NCBI GenBank assembly: GCA_902806575.1
Contig: CADCXD010000011.1
Coordinates: forward strand, 124,001 to 188,000
Length of the DNA stretch: 64,000 nt
Direction of reading: 5' to 3'
Source: Jackrogersella multiformis
Taxonomy: Eukaryota; Ascomycota; Sordariomycetes; Xylariales; Hypoxylaceae
Positions 12,073 through 22,761 of the stretch are shown here, one piece after another. A program made the position numbers and the translations under genes. Each line of letters starts with the position of its first letter. The first letter of the stretch is position 1. Below the pieces are notes generated by a model. That model worked only from the letters and a program-made list of their open reading frames with translations. It made no database searches and was not told the origin of the DNA.

Positions 12073-12236
12073 TACATGTCGACCAGTTACCATCCGCAAA
12101 CCGACGGACAGACCAAACGACGCAACCAAGACGTTGAGTGCGCAATACGGTTTCATTGCTCAGGCTACCCAAACATACCGTGGATTAATATTATCCCAGC
12201 TCTTTAACATATTTTAACAATTCCAAGTTTTCTATG
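12073..12236 (+). pseudogene. Ty3/gypsy integrase remnant, left part
   Basis: Frame 12073 reads YMSTSYHPQTDGQTKRRNQD followed by a Tyr-Pro-Asn-Ile-Pro-Trp stretch, the conserved end of the Ty3/gypsy integrase core (S-x-Y-H-P-Q-T-D-G-Q-T-E-R). An in-frame TAA at the position of an expected CAA (..PAL*H..) is the change RIP would make. A TGA lies upstream of the recognised block. The reading stops abruptly at 12236, where the left LTR of another element begins; the integrase tail resumes at about 18.3 kb. This is a dead mobile-element fragment. Confidence 0.85.
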
Positions 12237-12499
12237 TGTGACAAGGGTAATAGAGCTTGGAATTGTAGTTTAATTTTAAATAATAATTCTCTATGGTTTT
12301 AAGGTTTTTGCTTTTTTTTTCTTCTTGTAAAACGAGGCGTAATAACTTATATATATATAATATAAATTTTTTAAGCGTCGTTAACGCCTTTTTAATTTTA
12401 TTAATGTAATTTTATATATATTAATTAAATCTTTTAATTAATTTTATTTAATAGTTTTATTTTATAAGTTTTAATATATTTTATATTTATTAATTATAT
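12237..12499. repeat. Left LTR of the RIP-mutated element
   Basis: About 263 bp, aligning along its length with 17996-18256. Shared landmarks include TTTAATTTTAAATAATAATT, CGTAATAACTTATATATATA and CGTCGTTAACGCCTTTTTAAT. Its outer ~100 bp keeps more C and G than the matching part of the right copy. The inner end is placed by alignment and may be off by a few bases. Confidence 0.8.
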
Positions 12500-15400
12500 T
12501 TTATTTCGTAAAGTTTATCGGTATATTACTCGTAAAATAATTTAATTATTATTTTTATTTTTTTATTAAATATATATTTATAAAGTTTTTAAGTTTAATA
12601 TTCTTTAACCGGTTAATTTTCTTACTTTATAAAATACTTTACTTTATTTTATTTTTTAATAAAATTTATTATTTATTTTATTTAATAATTTTTAAATTTT
12701 ACTAAAATTATTATACGTAAAATTTAATTCAAGTTAAAATGTTTTTAATTATTAATGCGATAAAGTTTAATAAATAAAATATAAAATAAGTTATATATTT
12801 TTTATCTTTTTAAAAAAAAATAAGTTTTATCGCGGTAAAAAAAATTATTTATTAAATTTTAAAAAGTTTTAAAAGTTTTTTATTTAACTTTTTAACGAGG
12901 CGTTTAGTTTTAATATTTTTTACGTTTAATATTATAAATTAATTTATTTTAAAAATTAATGTATTTTTTTATTTATTAACGGTTTTATTTTAAATGTTTT
13001 TATATATTTTAATATATTTATATTATTTAATATATATATAATTTATTTTCGAAATTATATAAAGTGTTTAAAAAAGATTATAAGTTATTAAATAATAATT
13101 ATAATTAATATGAAAAAAGTAAATTATATTAATAAAAAATAATATTATTATAAACGAATTTTATAATTATAAATAAGGTTTTTTAATTATTTATTTCGTA
13201 ATTAATAAAAGTTTTAAAATTCAATTAAAACGTTTTATTTATTTATACGAGATTTAATATTTATTAATTTAAAAAAGTTTTTTTAAATATAAAACGTAAA
13301 CTTAAAATTTTTATTAAAAATAATATTTAAAAATATACCGTATAATCTTTAATATTATTTAACGAAAATTTTAATTAAATCGTTAAAAAAAAATTCTTTT
13401 ACTTTAAAAAAAATAAAATGCGTTATTTTAAAAAATAAATTCATTATTATTTAAATAAAATTATAACCGTTTAATAAAAAAAGGTTAATAATAAAATTTA
13501 TTATTATTATTAATTAAAGATATTTATATAAAACGTAACGAGGAATTTTATTTTATTAATATTTAAATAACTTTATATATAATCTCGGATAATATTCTTA
13601 ATATTTAATTATTAAAAATTTCGGATAATTAATTTTAAAATTTTATTTATTTTTATATATTTAATAATAAAAATATTATATTTAATGAAAATAACTTTTT
13701 TTTAAAGTTTCGTAAATATTTAATGTTTTTTTTTAATATTAAAAGTTATTTTATAAAGTAATGTTTTTAAAAAAATTCTTAATTTATATAATATATTTTA
13801 AGTTATTAATAATTGTTTTTTTTTAATTATTTAATAAAATCGAAAGTTTAATTAAGTGTAATAAAATTATAAAGTTTTCTTAATATAACGAGGATAATTA
13901 TTAAAAAAACGAATAAAGTTTTTAAAAAAAATAAAAAATATTTATTTTATAAAACCGACTTTATAAGTTAATATTACGGTAATTTTAATAAAATATTAAT
14001 TTTATTATTTTATTTACTTAATCGGTAATTAATAATAAATTAATATAATAAAAGTTTTTATATTTATTAAATTTAACGTCGGTTTAAAACTTTAATTATT
14101 ATAAAGTAAATTAAGTTTTAATAATCCGAATAAACTTTAATTCGATATTTAGCTTTTTTTAAATATTAATATTATTTTTTAAAAAAATTTATTATAAATA
14201 ATAATTCTTTATCGTAAATTTTATAATTTATTTTTACCGGTATAAATTTACGAAAATAATAAGTTATAAGTTTAAGTTTATTTTATTTTTTTAAAAAAAC
14301 GACGTTAATAATATAATTTAAAACATTAATTTTAATATAAATTTATATCGAAAAATTAAAGTAAATTATAATAAAAGTTTAAATAAAATAAAATTTAAGT
14401 TTTTTAAAAGATTTATTTATTTTTTCGGTTTATTTTTAATCTTTTTTATCTTTTTTATTTACGTTAATAATCGGCTTTATTATTTTTAAGAATCTTTTTA
14501 TAAATCGTTAATAAAAATTTATAAAACCGATAAATTATTAAAATTCTTTTAATAATTTAAGCGTTTTTTAATTATTAATATAATTAAGGAAATTTACTTT
14601 TTAAACTTTTTAAAAGTATTTTTATAAGTTAATTATAAAATAATTTTTTATAAATTTTTTAAAAATTTCCTTAACGATTTTATCGTATTTTTTTATAATA
14701 TCCGCATAAATAAAAAGATTATTTAAATATATTAAAAAACTTAAATTAATAAAGTCTTAAAAATATTATTTATTATAAATTAAAAAATTATAAAAGTATT
14801 AATTAATTTAAAAAACATAATTAAATATTCGAAAAAATCGTATTTACATTAAAAAGTTATTTTTCATTCGTTTTTTTTAATTTTAAATAAAATAAAATCT
14901 TAACTTAAAATCGATTTTAATAAATTATTTCGCAGTTTTAAAATAAGCTTATAATTTAAATATTAAAAGTATAAAATATTAAATAAAAATAATAATATTA
15001 TTTAAACTTTTATAATTTATAACGAATTAAAAAATGTTTTAAAAATTTAACTTGTTTATAAACATTATAAATATTATATAAAATAAAATTAACTTTTAAA
15101 TACGTTCGTTATTAAGTATTTTATTTAATTATAATTTTAACGTATCGAATTTCTTTTTAGTTTATAACGTAAAAAAGTTCTTAAAAAAGCGTTTTTTTTT
15201 CTTAAAAATTAATAATATAATTTTATAATTAATAATTTAAGAAACGTTATTTTATTTCTTTCGTTATAATATATATAAATTCACGAAATTCTTTAAATAC
15301 TTTTTTTAACGTTTCGTTTACTTTAATATTTTTTATTATCGTTATATTAATTAATTCTTTCGGATTATATAAAGTTAAGTTAATATAATATTTTCGATAA

Positions 15401-17995
15401 TAAAAAGAATTAAACTTAATTTTCTTAAAATTTAAAAAAAAGTTTACGGGTTTATGGATTTTTATTTATTATTTAAAGCGTTTAATTTAAAGTTAATTTT
15501 AAAAAAATCAAAAATTTAATATAATAACGTTTTATAAAAATCTTTTAAATTAAATTAAAAGTTAATACGAGTTATATATATTATTTTTTAATAATTAATA
15601 ATTTTCATTTTTTTACTTTAAAAAAATATTATTAAAATTAAACTTTTTAAGTTTAATAATGTTTATATTTAATATTTTTTTTATTATATATTAATATTAT
15701 ATTAATAATAAATTTATGTTTTAAAATTAATTTTAAACGAAATTCTTTTATAACTTTTTAATTATTATAACTCGGTATATTTTATTTTAATTTAATTATA
15801 AGATTTAATAAAATATAACGTTAAGGTTATTTAAAAATTTAAATTAAAATCTTTAATTTTTATAAAGTTATATTTATTCGCACCTTTTTTTATAATAAAA
15901 ATATAAATTAAGTATTATTATTTCGAGGTTATTTTATAAAAAAAGCTTTATTCGGATTTAATAATAAATCTTTATTATTAACGTCCTTTTTAACGAAATA
16001 AAAAAAGGTTTAATAATTATCGTATTTATAACGTTAATAAAAAATTTTATTCTTTTTTCGTTAATTTATATTTATTTAATTAATTTTTTTTTAAAATATC
16101 TTTATTATTAAATTAAACCTTATCTTTTTAATTTAATTTTAACTTAAATTAAAACAATTCTTTTTTCCATAATTAATTTAATTTAACTTCGAAGGCTTTT
16201 AAATTAAAATAAAATTTTCTTTTTTTAAAATACCGGGATTAATTAGCATATTTTTATATATTTAACTTACTTTTTAAATAACGGTAAGGAATTTTTTATT
16301 TATATTTAAAAATCCTTTTTATTTAAAATAAATTAATTTAATAATTTTATTAAAAAAAGATTTAACGATATAATTTTAAAACGTCGTTTTAAACTATTAA
16401 ACCATTTTATTAAAGTTTAATAACTCGGTAAAATATTAAGTAATATTTTTTTAATATTTAATCTTATTTCTTTTTAAATTATAATACTTTTTTAAATAAT
16501 AACGATTTAATTTAATTAATATAATAAAAATCTTTAAAAAAACTTTTCGTATACGTTTTTAAATATATTTTAACTTTTATTTATTAAATTTAAAACTTTA
16601 AAAAATCCTTATTATTATAAACGGTAAATTTATTAAGTTATATTAAATTAACGATAATTATAACGTAAAAAAACGAATTAATCGTTTTAAAGTTTTAAAT
16701 AATCGGTTATTATTATTTTAAAATAAAAAATCTTGATTATCGTTTAAAAGCATAAAATTACCTCGAAATAATTTTTTAAAAAGGTTTTTAAGTAATTTAA
16801 AGTTTTAAAATTAATCGTCGAAATCGAAATCGTTTAAATTATTATTAAATATTTTAATAATTTTTTTAAAGAAAATTCCTTTTTTATTATTTTTAAACAT
16901 AAAAAGGTTAATTTTAATAAAATAAAATTATATTCGAGCCTTTTTAATTATTCTTTTAATTTAAGCTCGTAAAAGAAATTATAAGAAAAAAAGATTTTTT
17001 ATTTAAACTTTCGAATTAAAATACTTAATAAATAATACTTTAAAATATATTAAATTTTTTTAATTAAAAAAACTCGATTTAATCGATATTTTTAATATAA
17101 TATACCTTTTAATACTTTTTAAAACGAAGTTAATATTAATTAATTTATTAAAAATAACTTAAATATAAGCGTTTAAATTATTAAATTAACGGTAGATTTT
17201 TACGTTAATATACGTAAAATTTATATATTTTTTTATAAAAAAATCTTTAATTTAAAATTCTTTAATATAAATTTAATTCATTACTTTTTATTAAAAAGAA
17301 TTTTATTTATTTATTTATTAATATTATACCGATTTAATTAAATTAAATTATTATATTATAAATTATTTAAATTATATTATATTAATTTTAAATTTAATTT
17401 TTATTAATAATTTAATTATTTATAACGATAATAATAAATGTTTAAATAATATAATAATTATCGTGTATTTTTTAATAAAGCTTAATAAATTATATAAAAA
17501 AATTATTAAAATTAACTTCGATATTATTAATATTAAAAACATTTCGTATAATTATTTTATAATTTTAAAAGTTATGAAAAATTATAATATTATCGTTATT
17601 AAATTAAAATAATCCGAAAATAAAAGAAAGGTTTTAAAGCGATATATTTTTTATTTTAAATATTTTAATAAAAAACCGCGTATTAAAGTGTCGTTTAATT
17701 TTAATAAGTTTTTATAAACGGCGATTTTTTTAAACTTACTTTTAACTTTAAAATCTCGTAAAAAAATATTATTAAAGACTTAGAAAATTATTTATCGTTT
17801 AATAAAAAAAATAATTCAAAGTTTTATAAATTAATAAATAATATTAATATAATATATTTTAATAAAAAACTTTTTTAAGTAAATTAATTAATTATTAGTA
17901 ATTAAAATAAAGTAATTTTAAAAATAAATTAATTTTCTTTCGAAAAGTACGTACTTTTTTAAAAATAAAATCTTTTAAAAAAAAAAATTTTTATT

Positions 17996-18256
17996 TATAA
18001 TAAAGGTAATAAAGCTTAAAATTATAATTTAATTTTAAATAATAATTTTTATAGTTTTAAAGTTTTTACCTTTTTTTTTTTTACGAAATAAAACGTAATA
18101 ACTTATATATATATAATTTAAATATTTTCTTAAACGTCGTTAACGCCTTTTTAATCTTATTAGTTTAATCTTACATATATTAACTAAGTTTTTTAATTAA
18201 TCTTATCTAATAGCTTTGTTTTATAAGTTCTAATATATCTCGTATTCATTAACTTG
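17996..18256. repeat. Right LTR of the RIP-mutated element
   Basis: 261 bp matching 12237-12499. It is preceded by an A-rich run (about 17976-17987) that could be the remnant of a polypurine tract, which would put the element on the plus strand; RIP-made A tracts are equally possible. Its outer ~100 bp (from about 18160) keeps more C and G than the same part of the left copy. Confidence 0.8.
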
Positions 18257-18620
18257 TATGCAAAATTGATCATACTCTGCTTCGTGAAGCCTATCCGTAT
18301 GATACTGTGCTAGGGAGGTCACCAAACGAAGTTGTATACCTAGGTATGGTTTTAAACCAAGGACTGTGCTGACTTCGATGGAGGTCCCATCGAATGCGGT
18401 AGACTTTGAGTCACTCCGAAACGCATATCAAAAGGAGGCAAAAACGGCCATCGACTTTGCCGTAGCCGATGCGAAAACAAGGTACGATGGAAAGCACCAG
18501 AGAAACGACTTTAAGGTCGGTGAATCAGTTTACCTTAGGCTACATAAGGGAAATACCCTGCCAGAGTACCTTCTTTTCCTTTCTAAAGGCTGCGAGACAA
18601 GCCCTAGCCACATGGTATAG
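18257..18620 (+). pseudogene. Ty3/gypsy integrase remnant, right part
   Basis: Reading resumes after the inserted element with RSPNEVVY (18316-18339) and, in a frame shifted by 8 bases, GFKPRTVLTS followed by a helical linker (AYQKEAKTAIDFAVADAKTR) and YDGKHQRNDFKVGESVYLRL. These are the typical integrase C-terminal blocks of fungal gypsy pol, ending at the GDxVYLRLHKGY-like motif. The frame break coincides with a CCTAGGTA palindrome (18339-18346). After about 18.55 kb the frame decays with stops. Together with 12073-12236 this is one element split by insertion. Confidence 0.85.
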
Positions 18621-20207
18621 CTAGCCATTCTGTTACCTCTAAAGCTGACAGCTTGCTGATGAAGCTTCTCATAGGATGAAGAGGGTTGGATGGACCTATC
18701 CACACCATAGGTACCTAGTCTTTAAGATTTGGGACCGTACCAAAACCCTCTCGTTATTTCATCTAACACTAGGACAGCAGGTGCTAGGCGAGGTCATGAC
18801 TAAGGATACGAATGAAGGTGCTCAAATAATCCGGCGCTTGGGGTTAGGCTTAACCTAGCTTGTAAACGATCCAGAGTGTAAACAACGGTAAGTAAAATAA
18901 GCTCAGAATCGTGTCATACCTGAAAAAGGTAGACGGCCTGCCAGAAGAACTTTATCGCAGGACGGCGGACCATGCCTTCAACCTCCCGTCGCAGACTCGA
19001 ATCTCTAAGCATTCACCGTACGTGGCATTGTCAAACAGGAAGGATGGGAAGCTTGAAGCACACGAGATGCTATACTTGGAAGCATACAAGACAGCTTTCG
19101 ATGTGACTTTCAGTCAGAATGCGGAAAGATGCTGCATGCAAGCAACCAAGATGACTCTAAACTGGCTCTCATACCCGAAGTAGAGCAGCAACTTTCACTT
19201 CTATACCTACATATGAAGGCAGCCGCGCATGGTCGGACCATTTATCTTCAAAGCACATATTTATGTAAAGATGGTACCCGTATCATTGTGAGGGTTAGAG
19301 ATAAGAGTTACAATATAGTATTTATAACGTAGTTAATAACAAGGCTTCCGCTTTTGTGGCATGATCTCATTTGCGGTTATTCTTGCAATATAATACCTGA
19401 AATACTCCCTCGTGGATTGGTTACCTAGTGTGTTTGTGTAATGCCATGCATCACGGAACTTGAAGCCGAAAAGGGGATAATAATAGATTTACCAACCGCA
19501 CATGATCCAATGAGATGCTGCTAGGAATCATTGATCCGTCGGTCTAACTCCATAGGCAAGTCAAGCTAAAACTTGCCACCATACGATCTGGTCAATTTTG
19601 TCCAAGTATTATTATATGAGCGTAGGTAATCTTCGTGTTTAAAGGGGCTTCGGCGGCAAGCATAAGACATTTATGAGGACTGACATGAATACTTCAATAA
19701 TCACTTCTTACATTATTGGCTTAACAGTAGTTGAGAGTGTACTGACGTGCCGCATATTTATCGTACTTTGGGGGTCATCACTATCATACACACACGCAAT
19801 TTCGGCACATGTTTCCATAGCTGTGGTCTTCGCAGAAAATTCGTAATCCGGGGAATACCCCGCGTCGTTGACATCAAGTAGGGTAGTACGCATATGTCTG
19901 TGATAGCCGCTTACTGCCTATAGTCTAGTCGACCGGTAGACCGTGTCCGCTTTGCGGGGGTCATATGGAGATTTCAGGGGGTGGATGCGGAGAACCGGGA
20001 TTTCGCGGTTCATCAAATGCCAGAGAGATACACATCAAGGATAGAGGTAGATGTTGCGTGACGTCTGATAGCCGTCTATATTGCCATAAAAAGTACTTGA
20101 AATGGCATAAATTCGGATCACCTATGTTTTTGTTCTTCGACATATACCTAGGTTAGCTTTCTACCTACTCATCCATCACTAGTCACCCCTGGACAAGGTA
20201 GAAAGCT
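18621..20207. other. Gene-poor tail of the transposon region
   Basis: Short open frames at 18676-18858, 18911-19183 and 19129-19332 have no recognisable family; the second begins with GTG, not ATG. They are probably decayed retroelement sequence downstream of the integrase. A TAGGTACCTAG string lies at about 18708-18718. The last ~100 bases before 20208 form the promoter/leader of the MFS gene and contain a CCTAGGTTA unit near 20148. Confidence 0.4.
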
Positions 20208-21980
20208 ATGGAGAAGATAGCGCCCCAAGAGCATTTTGAGGGCAACCTTGAAGAGGGAAAAGCTGGCACGTCGCATGAAGATAACAATAATGAACAATTC
20301 GACCATAAGCGCAGCAAACTTCTCAACCGACGTCTCGACATCCGGATAATCCCACTATGCGCATTTCTGTACCTATTGAACTTCCTCGACAGAGGCAATA
20401 TAGCGAATGCGAAAGTCTTGAACCAGGAGACTGGCGATGATCTGCTCCATGTAACAGGAATGACAGCTAATGGATATTCTTTAACCATAACCCTCTTCTC
20501 GGTGGCATACACTCTATTTGAAGTACCCTCGAACTGGATTATTAAGCATTATGTTCGCCCGTCTGTTTGGTTGGCATTTCTACTTGGTTGCTGGGGAGCC
20601 TTGACCCTTGGATTTGCTGGTGTGCGTAATTATGCTACGGTGTTAGTACTACGGTTGCTCATTGGAGTGGTTAGTAAACTTTCAAAGGCTTATATTATGT
20701 ACCTACCTAAAGTCATATTCCATTCTGTTTTCGTGTTGGAGGGGCTAATATTCTACACATAGTTTGAAGCAGGTTTCTTTCCTGGTAATTGCACCCTAAT
20801 TTTTGCGATCTATTGACCATAATTAACAGACATAGGTATTGTTTACCTTATAACGATCTGGTATCGTCACGACGAAAGAGCAGTTCGAATCGCCTTCGTG
20901 ATTGCATTTTGCAATCTCGCTGGCGCGTTCGGTGGCGCTATTAGCTATGGCGTTGGGAAGGCCAACGGCGGAGCTGGGCTTGAAGGATTTCGCTGGCTGT
21001 TCATTATAGAAGGTGTCATCACAATTCTCTCTGTGCTACCAACACTTTTCATCATACCCGACTATCCTGCTCGCGCCAAATTTTTAAGCCCATCTGAGAG
21101 GAGTTTTGCGGAGGAACGACTCAAAGAGCGAGGAGGTGGCCATAATAGGGATCACGCAACAAGAAAGGAGATTCTAGAGACATTTGTTAGTCCGCGAATG
21201 CTAGCGCACTACGTTGCTTATGTGAGTTGGCACCTATTCATCCCTATAGTAAAACTTAGGTGCTTAACATTGAACAGATTGCCAACGTGGTTACTCAAGG
21301 ATCCTTCACATTCTTTACGCCAACCATTGTAACTGGCTTGGGGTATGAGTCTATCCATGCTCAACTTCTCGTGGTTCCGCCTGTTAGTTTTACCGTTTCA
21401 ATATTTCATCCTCAAGTATCCTGAAGAATGAGATCTAAGCTTGATGATTTGATAGCTTCGAAATTCGCTAGGAATGCTTATATACTGACAAGACACATCG
21501 TAGTGGGTTGTTGGCTTCGTCGTTGCCATCCTTCTCAGTTACTCGGCCGATCATTTTAACGCTCGAGGCTGGCACATCACCGTAATTTCGACGATTGGTG
21601 GCTTGGGATGGTTGACCGCTGGCTTGCTGCCCCCGACAGCGTACGTGCAAAGATACGGGTGTTTATGCATGGCAGCGGCCGGAGCATTCCCTGCAGCGCC
21701 GTCAATGACCAACTGGGTGACCTGTAACACACCCAGTCTACTTACGATCCCATTTGCCATCGCTCTTCACAACTCGTGCGCAGGAATCGGACAGATCATC
21801 GCGCAATGGATTTGGAAGGCCAATGAGGCTAAGCAAGGTTATCCTACGGGTAATTTCGCATGCGCGGCGTGTAACTTCTTCGTCACGATAGTGGCTTTTA
21901 GTCTGAGGCTCTGGTACGCTAGGATGAATCGAGAGGGGTTGAAGGACGCGCGAGGAGAGAAGAGGATTTGGTCCTATTGA
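20208..21980 (+). CDS. MFS transporter, anion:cation symporter (Dal5/Tna1-like) family
   Basis: Five exons close in frame: 20208-20669, 20763-20784, 20836-21221, 21278-21382 and 21504-21980; 483 residues. Exon 2 is only 22 nt and encodes the conserved FEAGFFPG turn, so missing it would break the gene. Donors are GTTAGT (twice), GTAATT and GTGAGT. Family marks: DIRIIPLCAFLYLLNFLDRGNIANAK in and before TM1, SVAYTLFEVPSNW in TM2, FRWLFIIEGVITI and PDYPARAKFLSPSER in the central loop, and GYPTGNFACAACNF near the end. Members carry nicotinate, pantothenate, allantoate, biotin precursors or similar anions with protons across the plasma membrane; the substrate here is unknown. Length is typical. Confidence 0.9.
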
Positions 21981-22761
21981 CATGTCTTAGCTTTAGGGTA
22001 ATGTCGAGCGGGTTGGTCGAACTGAGGCAGTCGGTCGTTTAGCTTAGGAGGAGCAACCTACCTTTTCTTTGGCTAATATTGAGAGCCCACGGGGAAAGCT
22101 GAAACTGCCTGGAATCTGAATTATAGCGACTTATGTCCCATGTAGTGATTTTGACGGCTTATAATGATGAAAAGGGGTTAGTAATTGGCAGGAGGGGAAA
22201 AGGGGGGACCCGTTCCTTCAATAACACCGCTAATTTCATATAACCTTCAACGCTTACATGCAGACATATCATTCACTAAGTAACAACATTATCATATTAT
22301 CACTAGATACTCATACACAGTAGATAAAAGGTAGGATTATGACTAAGAGGATGAATATTAATGAAGCATTGAAAATACAGCTAAGGATTGGGATAAAATG
22401 TGCTTGGTGCTCTCCATAGTACTGCCTCGACCGGGGTGTAAGTACCCGAGAACCACCACTGTTCGTTTGTTTTACCCAATAAACAAGGAATCCTCGTGAA
22501 TGGCTAACAGACACCGGGAATTAAATCGGCTGCAGTCAACACAGAAAAGATTCACGAAAACATTGTTCTACCTGATCATCAAGTACGTGATTCGTGATCG
22601 TAATCCAAGGCAGTTCACGCAACTCCTTACCTTCACCCCGGGCCCCACCCCCTTTTCCCAAACCCCCACAATAAATTCCCATGTCCACCGTCATATTCCC
22701 TCCATTCCCTTCCCCTCCTTTCTCCCCACCCAGCCCACCCTCCTCAAAAGTGGACTTTCCC
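21981..22761. other. Convergent 3' intergenic region
   Basis: Two genes converge on this region. Small ORFs at 22311-22514 and 22500-22866 are compositional: the latter overlaps a C-rich, Pro-coding tract (22618-22745). No gene or RNA was supported. Confidence 0.5.

Larger units (their letters stand above)
12237..18256. mobile_element. RIP-mutated LTR retrotransposon inserted into the gypsy relic
   Basis: A ~6.0-kb block of extreme A+T begins and ends with alignable direct repeats of about 260 bp. The left copy begins TGTGACAAGGG and the right copy TATAATAAAGG, identical apart from C-to-T and G-to-A changes. TATG precedes the left repeat (12233-12236) and follows the right one (18257-18260), a candidate 4-bp target duplication. 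No intact ORF survives. Remaining C and G are mostly in CpG, with CpA/TpG strongly depleted, the hallmark of RIP. Size and structure fit an LTR retroelement; family and orientation cannot be decided because coding motifs are erased. Confidence 0.85.

Noticed and set aside
12300..18000. Mitochondrial insertion or centromere as source of the AT-rich block
   Set aside because: LTR-like ends, a candidate target duplication, and paired C-to-T/G-to-A differences between the ends explain it better as a RIP-mutated retroelement.
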